From positions 1 to 54,421 of the forward strand of contig CAUDNR010002212.1 in assembly GCA_958430865.1 (NCBI GenBank): a stretch of 54,421 bases of DNA, given 5' to 3'. The DNA is from Entrophospora sp. SA101 (Eukaryota > Glomeromycota > Glomeromycetes > Entrophosporales > Entrophosporaceae). Below, piece after piece: positions 9,683 through 19,895 of the stretch (positions are counted from its first letter, which is position 1; every line of letters begins with the position of its first letter). Made by a program: the position numbers and the translations under genes. The notes beneath the pieces are model-generated. The model had not been told where the DNA came from. It saw only the letters and a program-made list of their open reading frames with translations, and ran no database searches.

Positions 9683-11542
9683 ATGTTGTTATCAAAATCT
9701 TTGGTTTTAGAAAAGTTATTTTTAAAAAAATCTTTGTCAAAATTATTTGTAATAAATAATAATAATTATAATAACAATAAAATTCTTTTTTATTTTTTTT
9801 CTACCAATAATAATCACGTTAATATAAATCATGATAAAATTAATCCAAAAACATCAACACTGATTAATAATGATGATAGTCTTTCAAACCAAGAACCGAA
9901 CATTAAAGAGCCATATATTAGTGAGGACACAGTTTACATTGAAGGGAAAACCTACTCGACTGATAATTTCACTAACGTGACACCAACAATCTTATCCAAA
10001 ATCACAAGGAAACTTCATCTTCAGCAACAAAACCGACAAACATCTAATTATCATCACCCAATTTCAATACTAGCCAATAAAATTAAAACACATTTTAATG
10101 ACTTTGATTATTTTGATTCATTTAATCCAGTGGTTACAACAAAAGAAAATTTCGATGATCTTGGATTTCCGATAGATCATCCAGGTAGAAGTACCACAGA
10201 TAGTTATTATATTAATAAAAATGTTATGCTAAGAACTCACACATCAGCTCATCAATTACAAGCCTTCAAATTGGGATATGAGAAATTTTTGATTAGTGCA
10301 GATGTTTATCGAAGAGATGAGATTGATTCAAATCATTATCCTGTTTTTCATCAAATGGAAGGTGCAAGGATTTTCCCAATTGATAAAGTTATTGCACAAG
10401 TTAATAATGAACTAATGTTGAATTCTTCTTTTAGTAGTAGTAGTAAGAATAAGAGTAAGAGTGGTAATGATGGTGATGGCGATGACAAAGTAAAAACAAA
10501 TGATGATACAATAGTTGGATCATCGAATCCTTTACAATCTTGCCACCCAATTGAAGAAGCTAATGCAACAATAAAACATTTAAAATATTCGTTGAATAGC
10601 ATGGTTAAGAATTTGTTTAATGATAATAACAACAATAATGGTGATGATAATAATAAGGATTTACAGGTTAGATGGATTGATGCATATTTTCCATTTACAA
10701 GTCCAAGTTGGGAAATGGAAATATTTTATAACGGGAAATGGCTTGAAATTTGTGGATGTGGAGTTATACAACAGCAAATTTTAAATAATTCAGGCAATGA
10801 TAATAATAATAATAATAATATATTATAATCTTATATAATGATATAACAATAACACTATATAATTATTTATATTTGTTTGGTAGGTCAATCGAATAAGATT
10901 GGATGGGCATTTGGATTAGGTTTGGAACGTATAGCGATGGTATTGTTTGGTATACCGGATATAAGATTATTTTGGTCGAAAGATGAACGATTCACAAGTC
11001 AATTCACATCCTCAGATAAAATAGTAAAATTTCAACCATTTTCCAAACATCCATCCTGTACAAAAGATATTAGTTTTTGGTTGAATAATGAAGAAGATGG
11101 AAGAGAAATGAAATTTCATGAAAACAATTTTTGTGAAATAGTAAGAGCAATTGCTGCAGATTTAGTAGAAGATGTTAAATTGGTAAATTGATTGTGCTAG
11201 TGGTGACGACTTGGTGGTTTGGTGATATTATTCTTGTTGTTATATATATATATATTTATTATTAATGCTTTATTTGTTTATTTTTAATAGGTTGATGATT
11301 TTATAAATCCAAAAACTAAAAAACGTAGTTTATGCTATAGAATTAATTATAGATCTATGGATAGGTAATTATCATATGTTAAATTTTATTGAACATTTAG
11401 ATTTTTTAGTATTAAAGAAAATAACAAATTTTCCTTCCTTTCTCCCTCCTCCAAAAGAACATGTACAAACGAAGAAATCAATGACATTCAAGAAAAAGTA
11501 AGAAATAATATCGAGAAAGAATTAAATGTTACATTAAGATAA
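9683..11542 (+). CDS. MSF1: Mitochondrial phenylalanyl-tRNA synthetase, copy 1
   Basis: Monomeric class II synthetase that charges mitochondrial tRNA-Phe. Exons: 9683-10793, 10884-11182, 11291-11364, 11458-11542, giving 522 residues in frame. The start is the ATG at 9683 ([18 protein letters not shown]), a basic hydrophobic mitochondrial presequence followed by Asn-rich filler. Signatures: [10 protein letters not shown], motif 2 [10 protein letters not shown] (near residue 220), [19 protein letters not shown], motif 3 [13 protein letters not shown] (near 380), and a C-terminal anticodon-binding fold starting at [11 protein letters not shown] and ending ELNVTLR. A Ser/Asn/Asp-rich insertion (10425-10540) and a second Asn run (10618-10655) expand the catalytic domain. 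Intron 1 can only be spliced in frame with a GC donor (CAG/GCAATG at 10794). Introns 2 and 3 are GT-AG. Confidence 0.93.
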
Positions 11543-11638
11543 TAAATCTAAATTTTTTTAAAAAAATATAATGTATTAAAAAATCCTGTATATAAATAAT
11601 AATTTTACAACTTGATTTTTTATTATTATTATTATTCA

Positions 11639-12880
11639 TTATTTTCCAAAGAATTTTTTATAAAATAATGTTTCAGCTAAATCAACATCAACACAACTTA
11701 ATACATTCTTCATTTGTTTAGTATTTCGAATGCTTGACCAATTCTTATTGATATATTTGAATGCAATATTCTTTAATTGTAAATTATTCGTACTCCATCC
11801 TAACATTAATATTTCACTCCAGTTATTTTCATCAATCATTTTAATTATTTTTGTTGTCGCCAAATCTTTTAATTCTTCTAAATTTATAATATTTGCTTGT
11901 AAATAAAGATCTCGTAAGATTTCAAACAATAGATTTTCTTGTAGTCGATTAGTGTAGAAAAAATATAATATTTCTTTAAAACATTCATACGATACATTAT
12001 CATCCATTTTAATAACTTCATTTGAATTTAATTCACCCCATCCTCCTACATCCTCACCCCCACAACATTCTTTTTCTCCTTTTATTCTATCGAATTTTTT
12101 CTTATAATATTCAGATTTTATTGATAAAACTATCCTGCTCGCTTTTAATTCATTACCACAGCTAAACTTAAATCTAATATCACTAAATTTCTCATTATTT
12201 AAATATTCTTCTAAATCATAATTAAAGGTTTTCAACTTTTTATTACTGACGCTGTTGCTGTTGTTGTTACTGTTGTTCAATTTTTCGTCATCTTCATTTT
12301 CTTCTTCATCACAAGCAACATTAATTTGATCAGGAAATGCAAACTGTACACGAATTAATAAATTTGTTTTTTTCTTAAAATCTTTATCTGGAAAAATTTG
12401 ATGTATTTTACATAATTCAGGTATGCCTTGACAAGGTCTATCCGAATTAAATACAAATTTTTTTTCTAAAAAATATTTATAACAATCGAGTTTTTCTAAA
12501 TCTATAAATGATAAGCTATTATTGATACTACTACTATCACTACTATAATTCTTGTAGTTATCATCATTATCAATACTATTCTTGATCCTAAAAAGTTCAA
12601 ATTTATATTTCATAAGTCTTGTTTCTAACTTGAATTCTTTTTCACAGTCACTCTGAATAGGCCAAACAAATAATGAAACATAACCGTCAACAAGTCTAGG
12701 TAATAATTTTAAACGCCAAATATATTCATGGTCATCTTTTAATAATTTTCCATCTTCAGAATAAAGTGGACCCGTTGAATGAATTTTTTCACTATAATAA
12801 GATTGACAATTTTTATAATTATAAAATTCTTGGAAATCTTCTACAAGCCAATTGTATGTATTTGTATGTTTCTTAAACAT
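11639..12880 (-). CDS. MATH-BTB domain protein, copy 1
   Basis: A single-exon gene of 413 residues, tail to tail with the synthetase (96 bp apart). The N-terminal 180 residues resemble a MATH/TRAF-like fold (EYIWRLKLLPRLVDGYVSLF, then LIRVQFAFPDQINVA). An acidic Asn/Ser linker follows. The BTB/POZ domain begins near residue 225 (EYLNNEKFSDIRFKFSCGNE, then LKASRIVLSIKSEYYKKKFD; later YECFKEILYFFYTNRLQ). A BACK-like helical tail ends at KKFFGK. The architecture is that of SPOP-type substrate adaptors for Cullin-3 ubiquitin ligases; the substrate is unknown. A TATA box lies about 35 bp upstream. The gene is intact with no internal stop. The family call is firm for BTB and good for MATH. Confidence 0.82.
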   Translation of the reverse strand: MFKKHTNTYNWLVEDFQEFYNYKNCQSYYSEKIHSTGPLYSEDGKLLKDDHEYIWRLKLLPRLVDGYVSLFVWPIQSDCEKEFKLETRLMKYKFELFRIKNSIDNDDNYKNYSSDSSSINNSLSFIDLEKLDCYKYFLEKKFVFNSDRPCQGIPELCKIHQIFPDKDFKKKTNLLIRVQFAFPDQINVACDEEENEDDEKLNNSNNNSNSVSNKKLKTFNYDLEEYLNNEKFSDIRFKFSCGNELKASRIVLSIKSEYYKKKFDRIKGEKECCGGEDVGGWGELNSNEVIKMDDNVSYECFKEILYFFYTNRLQENLLFEILRDLYLQANIINLEELKDLATTKIIKMIDENNWSEILMLGWSTNNLQLKNIAFKYINKNWSSIRNTKQMKNVLSCVDVDLAETLFYKKFFGK

Positions 12881-12914
12881 TTTTTGTTTAATTCAATTTT
12901 GGGATTAAAAATAC

Positions 12915-12922
12915 TATTTATA
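12915..12922 (-). promoter_or_regulatory. TATA box of the MATH-BTB gene, copy 1
   Basis: On the minus strand the sequence reads TATAAATA, 35 bp upstream of the ATG at 12880, with a short A-rich leader between. The placement suits a core promoter but this is inference only. Confidence 0.4.
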
Positions 12923-13040
12923 GAGATCGACAAAAAAAAAAGTCAGTCACTTGATAATCTCGCGATAATCTTCTTTATCCTTATGGAAAAATATATAAAC
13001 AATAATAGTATCAAGATCAGGGTATAGACGCTTGACAATC

Positions 13041-13064
13041 TTGCATTTTAATATTAAAATGCAA
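13041..13064. repeat. 24-bp perfect palindrome upstream of the MATH-BTB gene, copy 1
   Basis: TTGCATTTTAAT is followed directly by its exact reverse complement, ending at 13064, about 160 bp upstream of the MATH-BTB start. It could be a dimeric factor site or simply a hairpin. It is present unchanged in copy 2 (36520-36543). Confidence 0.7.
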
Positions 13065-13087
13065 ATTAATATCATCATCCAAAACCG

Positions 13088-13540
13088 CTATTTCACGTGA
13101 ATTGAAGTATTCGGAATTTTATGAGACCAAGGAAATTTTAATTTAACCGAGGGTTTTTGAGAAAGCCAGTGATAGGTGACGCTATCTATGCGGAAAGGAA
13201 CAAAGTTCGTTTGGACCGCGCAATAAATGCCGTAGCAATTAAGACAATTTTTAGGTTCTCTTGGTTTTCCCAATTTATGAACTGCATTTCCCTAAATTCA
13301 AAAACATAAATTCTTTTTCATTTGCTAAAAGATTTTTGTTTTCTTTGATTAATTATAAAAAAAAAAACCATTTCTATTTTTTCTGTCAGAAGTAGTGGAA
13401 AAGCCAGTGTAGGCATTGTTGAACATTCCATTATAAATTTCCGATATAAAATCTCTTCTGTCTGTCTGCTGTCAATAATTCTACAAACGACATTTTAACC
13501 TTTTAGTATTTTTAAAATTTTTTTAATGCAGAACTTTCTT
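13088..13540 (-). pseudogene. 5' remnant of a TKL-kinase gene (empty-site paralogue), copy 1
   Basis: Minus-strand bases 13300-13250 encode NAVHKLGKPRE..KNC, matching NARNKLGEPRKCKNC of the kinase at 17353. The upstream flank (13300-13540) matches 17340-17525 base for base with moderate divergence (TTTTTGTTTTCTTTGA, ATTCCATTATAAATTT, CTGTCAATAATT). The match continues past the position of the MITE at 17526-18071 into GACATTTTAACCTTTTA, so this is the pre-insertion version. The rest of the kinase is absent. It is a relic of an older local kinase tandem array. Confidence 0.55.
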
Positions 13541-13677
13541 CATCACGTAACTTTATGTCCCATTAACACAAAAATATTATTATATCATTATAATTTTCTA
13601 AGAAGTATATCCCTCAACTACCGATAGTCAAGCACAACTTTGAAATCGGCTCGGGATTATGGATAGAAAAATTAATA

Positions 13678-13842
13678 CAATCAAACCTCGTCTCAGCGAA
13701 GTGCTGGATATATAAGAAAACTCATTCAAAATTCGTTGAAACAGGATTATTAACGAATTTTATATGTTTTCATAATGTGTAATAAATAGTAATGGTAATA
13801 GTAACAAGATTTTTAAAATTCGTTGAAACGAGAGTTTGACTG
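13678..13842. mobile_element. 165-bp pogo/Tigger-like MITE, copy 1
   Basis: The left end CAATCAAACCTCGTCTCAGC and the right end, read on the minus strand, CAGTCAAACTCTCGTTTCAA are imperfect inverted repeats. TA flanks both sides (13676-13677 and 13843-13844). The word AAAATTCGTTGAAAC recurs inside, subterminally. End sequence and TA duplication resemble pogo/Tigger elements. No coding capacity. The same element is at 37157-37321. Confidence 0.65.
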
Positions 13843-14039
13843 TATTTGAATAAATTCACTCATAATAAAATTAACTACCTAGATATTTTATTTAAAAGAA
13901 ACAATTTCTACTCTTCAAATAAATAATAATGATAATCAATTATTAACATCAAATGATAATATACGAAGAAAGACTTTGATGGTCGCGTAACAATTCTTTT
14001 CTAATTGTACACCACTACATAGATCCATTTTTTAAAAAC

Positions 14040-14870
14040 AATATATCCAACAATTTATCTGCGTCACTAGTGTTGCTGACTGGCCTGGATATCATTATTG
14101 CCTAGAAGTCAGAACTAGAATTAATACTAATACTAGATTTATGTAGGAGTTATTTAACTGTTAAATTGGGATTAGTATAATTGATGAACGGTTCTGTTTT
14201 TCAGGTTATTTGTTTAGCTTTAACCACGAGCATATTGTGGTAACCAAATATTTATAGAATGATTGAGATTTTTCTATGAGAATTAGATATAGCACCTCTG
14301 AAATTAATGATACTTTAAAAATAAAGACAAACCATTAGTGAAATAAACAATCCTAAAAATTATAATTGGTTTCTTTAAACCTTATCTTTGCATTTGATGT
14401 CGATACTTGTGATCCGTGGTGAATTATACCATACATTTGAAATTATAAATACTTATCGATTTATATATGAGATTACTTAAAGTCAGATGATGGGTCACTT
14501 GTATAATTTGTTTTCATTTCTCTTATTTTAATAATAATAATAAATAATATTATAAAACGGTGAAATTAATTATCCATCAACAATTTTCCAACTTTTAAAA
14601 TTTTAACCTTATCAACCCTCCTTTAAAATACTTCTTATTTTTATTATAATTAATCAATTATTTAATAAAATTATATTTCATAATTTAATAAGCTATCATT
14701 ACTACAATTTAATTTAGCAATTTCATCATTTAATATTCTGCTTGTATGTATGTTAATGAATGTGATTTATAAATTTGTTGCGAATTACTATTATCACTAT
14801 TATTATTATTATTATTATTACGCTATTATTACCATAGTGACAGAATAATAATATACAATATGAAAATGTC
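14040..14870 (-). pseudogene. Kinase 3' remnant plus kinase-array flank, copy 1
   Basis: Minus-strand bases 14780-14690 encode QQIYKSHSLTYIQAEY followed by a shifted match to the end of the kinase (QQIYKSHPLAYHESRILNDE). 14040-14580 matches the kinase-flanking sequences at 15715-15990, 18200-18390 and 18400-18620 (shared words TATAGCACCTCTGAAATTAA and TTAAAGTCAGATGA). Together these show at least two ancestral kinase units that have lost their bodies. Confidence 0.55.
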
Positions 14871-14879
14871 TTAATATCA

Positions 14880-15690
14880 TCTACCACGCTGCTGGAATTG
14901 GGCTTTAATTTTGTTTCCTAAATTTGCAAATTTCTTTTCTTCCTTAGGTTTAGTAGCTAAATATGATTCTCAATTTTTTTGATTCCTTTGGCTGATATTT
15001 CATCTATCTCTTTTTCCTTTAACTCTTGTATGCCAGTCATTTCAGCATTTAAAACCACCTGAGTGTTGACTATATTTTCTTTTTCTTCTTAATCTTTTAT
15101 ATATCCTTGAAATCTGGCAATGTTTTTTAAACTCTCGTTTTTTTCCTTGACTTCTTAAATTAAATTCTTTGCTGTGGAGAAGTAGTATAAGCAGTAACCA
15201 CCATTATCAATTTATCTCAACCGGCAAGTTATTTTGTTGATAAAATTGCTTTCTCGTCAAATGTTACTTAATTCAAACTGGTTGGTGTTCTGACCATCCT
15301 TTCTTTTTGACCTTTTCCCAAAGTTTTATGGATTCTTTCTCAATACCTTTCTTGGCAACTTTTTAATCATATTGTTTATACTTCTCATAGTTTTTTTAAA
15401 CTTCCATGATAATCATCAAAATTAGTATTATTATATTTTGGTTAGATTTCCCAACCATTTTAATTCTTGCTGAGTGTCAATATTAGCAATATCAGCTAAA
15501 TTTCCTTAGGAAAATCACTCTCTGCTTGCATCTTACCTTGATTTTTCCCTGTCTCTTCAATAGTAAAATAATTTCCATTGGTAAACCATTCTTAACAATT
15601 TCAGAAGGTTTAAGTTTATGCTTTTCAAACTTATTTAATTCATCAATGGCTTTATTTGTCTCTTAGAAATAGTTCTTTATGTTATTCATA
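14880..15690 (-). pseudogene. Decayed coiled-coil gene, copy 1
   Basis: The minus strand reads as Lys/Glu-rich helices with stops and frameshifts: ETNKAIDELNKFEKHKLKPS, then EIVKNGLPMEI (15660-15560), LNAEMTGIQELKEKEIDEIS with AKGIKKIENHI (about 15060-14960), and LGNKIKAQFQQRG at the 3' end (about 14890). The style is like the coiled-coil family at 1-336 and 23289-24098, but I see no direct match. It sits between a kinase 3' remnant and the intact kinase. Function unknown. Confidence 0.4.
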
Positions 15691-16005
15691 ATAATATTTT
15701 TATAATTGCTTTGTGATTTGATTGTGATACTTGTAACCCGTGGCAAATAACATCACAAATTATTTATTTTATAGACTTTTCAAATATCAAGACCATACTC
15801 TGCTTTAAAGTAAGATACTTCCGAATTACTTCCCAGTTATAAATTTTATTATCTGTGAAATTATTTAAAGTCAGATGACAGGTCACTTTGTATAATTTTT
15901 CATTTCTCTTTATTTTAAATAATATAAATAAAAATTTATCCATCAACAAATTAAAATTTTAACCTTCCTTTCAACTATTTATTTATCCTTTATCATTGTT
16001 TTTAA

Positions 16006-17353
16006 TTAATTAAATTTATTTAATAAGCTATCATTACTTAAATTTAATTTAGCAATTTCATCATTTAATATTCTACTTTCATGGTATGCTAATGGATGTG
16101 ATTTATAAATTTGTTGTGAGTTACCATTATCATTACTATTATTGTTATTACCACTACTGCTACTACTACTATTATTACCATCACCACCACCAATATCACT
16201 GCTATTTTCATAAATTTCTTGTGATTTATTAGTAGCAAATGCAGTCAGCTCTGGAGCAGTTGGTCTCTTAGTTGGATCCATATCCCAACACCTTTGCATC
16301 ATTTGTGCATAATCATTAGGCATTCCTAGTAATATTGGTGGTCGTAAGCCTTCACATATATCTACCATTAAGAAATGATTATGAGCTTTATCATCAAATG
16401 GTGGATGGCCTGCAAATATTTCCCACATTAACATTCCAACACTATAAATATCTGATTCTTTTGTATTCTTTTTTCCTTTAAATAACTCAGGTGCAAGATA
16501 TGACATAATCCCATAAACCTTATTTGATGATTTTTCATCAACTGGTCCACATAATCCCAAATCTGTAATGTAACTACCACCTCTATCCATTAATATATTA
16601 CCACTGTGTACATCACAATGAATTAAATCATCTCTATGTATTTGATTTAATGAATCACATAAACAGCTAAAAATATTAATTCTACCTTTTAATGTTAAAT
16701 TTGAATGATTTTTTTGTAAATAATCTCTTAAATTTCCTTCTGGTGCATAATCTAGAACCATTGCATAATTTCCATTTTCTCGGAATTTAGTTATACCATA
16801 ACAAGGAATAATTAAATCTGTTTTAATTTTACAATAATTCAATGCCTATAATTAATCATATAAATAAAAATAAAATCAATTGATTTAAAATAAATAGTTG
16901 ATTTAATTTAAATAAGATTGATTAATTACCTCTAAAAAAAAAACTTCCTGGATTACTTGAATTATTTAAAGATTTTAATACTACTTTCTGAGCTCCAAAA
17001 TAATTAAATTCTTTTTTATTTTCATCATAATCATCAATAGTTCCTCTTGTCCACCTGGCAGTATAAATTGAACTGAATCCACCTTCTGTTAACTTTTTTA
17101 TATTTTCAAATTGCTCATAAGGTACCCATTCTATAATTGCATCTGGAAGAGATGAAAGATTTTGACATTTTTGAATAAAATTATCAATTATTTCATTTCC
17201 AGATGTCCAAGTATCAAAGAGATTCTGCAAGTGTAAACTAATACACTCTTCACAAAATTTATCAGAGTATCTTGTTACTCCACAATTTTTACATTTTCTT
17301 GGTTCTCCTAATTTATTCCTTGCATTCTGTAATTCAAATTCATAAATAATCAT
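16006..17353 (-). CDS. TKL-type protein kinase with zinc-ribbon head, copy 1 (one-base frameshift at exon junction)
   Basis: Two exons on the minus strand: about 17353-16931 and 16842-16006, with a GTAATT...ATTATAG intron between. Exon 1 has a zinc-ribbon-like CKNC..CEEC motif, then FDTWTSGNEIIDNFIQKCQ, the glycine loop LTEGGFSSIYTARW and a VVLKSL lysine. Exon 2 has MVLDYAPEGNLRDYLQ, catalytic loop LIHCDVHSGNILM, ITDLGLCGPV in place of DFG, MSYLAPELF, SDIYSVGMLMWEIFAGHPPF and RCWDMDPTKRPT, then a Ser/Asn tail. HRD is HCD (a non-RD kinase). At the junction a run of 10 T (16934-16943, minus sense) puts exons 1 and 2 out of frame. With nine, the joined words would read GSFFLE-ALNYCKI, so it is either a sequencing error or a young pseudogene. 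The true 5' end is uncertain. Confidence 0.8.
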
Positions 17354-17525
17354 TTCTCTACAATATTCTTTTTCATTTCTAAAAGGTTTTTGTTTTCTTT
17401 GACTAATTGTAAAAAAAAATCTTTTCTATTTTTTTTGTCAATTGAAAAGGCAGAATAGGCATTATTATACATTTCATTATAAATTTTAAGTACCAATTCC
17501 TTTCTGTTTACTGTCAATAATTTTA

Positions 17526-18071
17526 CAGGGTGTTAAGAAAAAAACGGCGGTTGGTAAAAATATTGTTTTTAATGAAAAAGTAGCCAAAATTATATGATGA
17601 AAATTATAACAGAGAATCGGAGGATCTTAGATTATAACATATGAAATTTTTGAAGCATGTTATTATGTAGGCTTTAGAGCAATTATTAAAGAAATTTACA
17701 CATTAAATTGTTTTTTTCAAAATAATCAAATTCCTTTTATTTCCAATTGACAAAATTCTAGAAAATCTGGAAGTATGAAAGTTTATATATATAATCTCCA
17801 GAACTTTCATTACACACCGGTATAATTTTTTGTATGATTATTATGTATATTTTTGTGTCAGGCTTATTATTAAAAATTTCCGTGTTAAAATTTCAGACAA
17901 AAATTTTGCAAGTTTTAAAAAAAAGATATGAATTAGCATATCATGTCCATTTTTTTTATTTAACAAGGTAATTTGATAAACTTTCAAACGAATCTAAATT
18001 TATTTAATTATGTTATGTAATTGTTGAGATATGCAATTTTTTGTCACCGCCATTTTTTTCTTAACACACTG
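17526..18071. mobile_element. Tc1/mariner-like MITE (546 bp), kinase-upstream, copy 1
   Basis: The left end CAGGGTGTTAAGAAAAAAAC (then GGCGG) and the right end read on the minus strand, CAGTGTGTTAAGAAAAAAAT (then GGCGG), are inverted repeats differing at two positions. TA flanks both sides (17524-17525 and 18072-18073). The paralogous locus near 13520 lacks the element, which confirms the insertion. No ORF. The large duplicated block ends inside it at 17897. The element lies just upstream of the kinase gene. Confidence 0.85.
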
Positions 18072-18073
18072 TA

Positions 18074-18632
18074 TATATGACATTTTAACCTTTTAATTTT
18101 TTATAATTTTAATAAATTTTTTTTAGGAGTATTTGATTACACAATATTTATGTTACAAATATTTATCTATTCTTGAAATAATTAACAATGTATAATTGAA
18201 ATTGTTGACTGGCCTGAATATTATTACCAAAGTCAGAATACTAATACTAGATTTGCGTAAAACCAAGTAAAAATTCATTGGGCGATGTGAAAAGTAATTG
18301 AGAAAATTAAATATCGGATATAGCACCTCTGAAATTAACAATACTTTAAAAATAAAGACAAATAAAACCATTGGCAAAATAAATAATCCCTAATCTCAGC
18401 ATTTAATTGTGATACTTGTGACCATGGCAAACAACATCATGAATTATTTATTTTATAGACTTTTTCAAATATCATTCATTGAAAATTATATCAATTTCCT
18501 ATGCTGCTGCTTTAAAGTAAGGTACTTCCAAATTACTTCACTCTAACCAACGGTTATAAATAATATAAAAAAATTTATCCATTAATAGCTTAAAATTTTA
18601 ACCTCCTTTCAACTACTTATCATTTATTATTG
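18074..18632 (-). repeat. Kinase-array flank remnant in the spacer
   Basis: Carries the same words as 14040-14580 and 15715-15990 (GTTGACTGGCCTGAATATTA, TATAGCACCTCTGAAATTAA, TGTGATACTTGTGACC, TAAAATTTTAACCTCCTTTC). Its end equals the 3' flank of the kinase, so another kinase unit once lay to the right. No coding sequence remains. Confidence 0.5.
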
Positions 18633-18634
18633 TA

Positions 18635-19355
18635 CATAGGTAAACTCGATAAGTCGGACACAAATGGCTGGACATGGTGTCCGACTTATCAAGAGATCCG
18701 ACTTATCAAAATATGCAATTTTACAAAAATAAAAAAAATAAGAAAATCGTTGTTTAAATCATATTTATTTATTTATAATAATAATTGAAAAAACAATTTA
18801 ATAAAACAGATAGAAGATAAAACAAAAAAAATCTCTACTCTTTATCTAAATAAATATTCATACTGGTTTGTACTAAAGAATTATTTTGTTTTCTATTAAT
18901 TTTCCATTTTAAATCTTTTAATCATTTAATGATGAGACAACAAAACGTGAATTCATTTAATGATGAGATAATAAATGACATAATTGATAAATATAACAAT
19001 AAAATACATTATTTGCAAAGACAAATTTTTTAAAATGATTATAATTGATAATAATATTATTCACGAAACAGATTTATTACAATCATGAATAATGAAATTA
19101 TTACAAAAATTTATTGGATAATACATTACTAAAAATAGTAAAGATTATCTCTCAAGATTTACGAAAATCACGTGAACCGACTTATCAAGAGTCATTTATT
19201 ATTATCTGGCTGGAGGAGTTGTCCGACTTACAGCTTAACAAGAGTTTACCGACTTATCAAGAAATTTTTAAATATAAAAAAAAGGGCTGGAAATTTTTGT
19301 CCGAGTTAGGCCAAATCCGACTTATTGAGTGTCCGACTTATCGAGTTTACCTATG
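18635..19355. mobile_element. 721-bp pogo/Tigger-like non-autonomous element with subterminal repeats
   Basis: Perfect inverted ends of at least 27 bp: left CATAGGTAAACTCGATAAGT followed by CGGACAC, and the right end is its exact reverse complement. TA flanks both sides (18633-18634 and 19356-19357). Inside each end the words TCCGACTTATCAAGA and CCGACTTA recur (18680-18710 on the left; 19179-19190, 19225-19260 and 19315-19340 on the right), a pattern of transposase-binding iterations. The middle is AT-rich and has no credible transposase. It occurs once in the window. Confidence 0.82.
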
Positions 19356-19895
19356 TATTAAGCAAAAATCAATCTTCATAATGATACTTGTGCTTTGTTT
19401 ACAATTAATAATTTTATTAGCTTTAAAAGTCAAAGTAAAAAATTTTCAATTGATAATTTCCAAAGTTTTAACATGTGTGCCATGATTTGAATATATATAT
19501 AATAAACTTATGTAATGATTCATTATCCCTTAAAATGTAGCACAAATTTTGTGTAAGCGTGATGAAATTAAAGACAAAAGTCACTCATTATCTAATCCAA
19601 ATAAATATATTTTTTTTGCACATTATTATAATTCACATGATGTAATTTTATTATTTTTATTGGAATAATTTAATAATAGCAAACTTTTTGAATTATTTTA
19701 AGAAATTTTCACAACTTATAAAAATTTTTATAGAATACAGTGACCTTATTAAAACTTATGGCGTTATTATTCTTCAAACTAGGAGTTTCAATAAAATCAT
19801 TTTGAATATTTTTTTGTTAGTAGACTTTCAAGCTTTTGCAATTTTTACATAAATTTTTTTTTCGCATTTCTTATTTTAGATAATCCATACAATTT

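Larger units (their letters stand above)
337..17897. repeat. Large direct repeat, copy 1 (17.56 kb)
   Basis: This block recurs in direct orientation at 24099-41376. All encoded proteins and all rows I compared by eye are identical. The only difference found is an extra 283-bp tandem copy at 1138-1420/1421-1703. Positions up to 1420 map to +23762 and later positions to +23479 in copy 2. The left edge lies in a coiled-coil pseudogene and the right edge inside a MITE. At both edges the flanking sequences are still homologous but diverged. A 10-N gap lies between the copies. Confidence 0.9.

Noticed and set aside
16842..16842. Separate start of a second kinase-like gene at 16842
   Set aside because: The first codon is TTG directly after an acceptor-like ATTATAG; it is exon 2 of the kinase.
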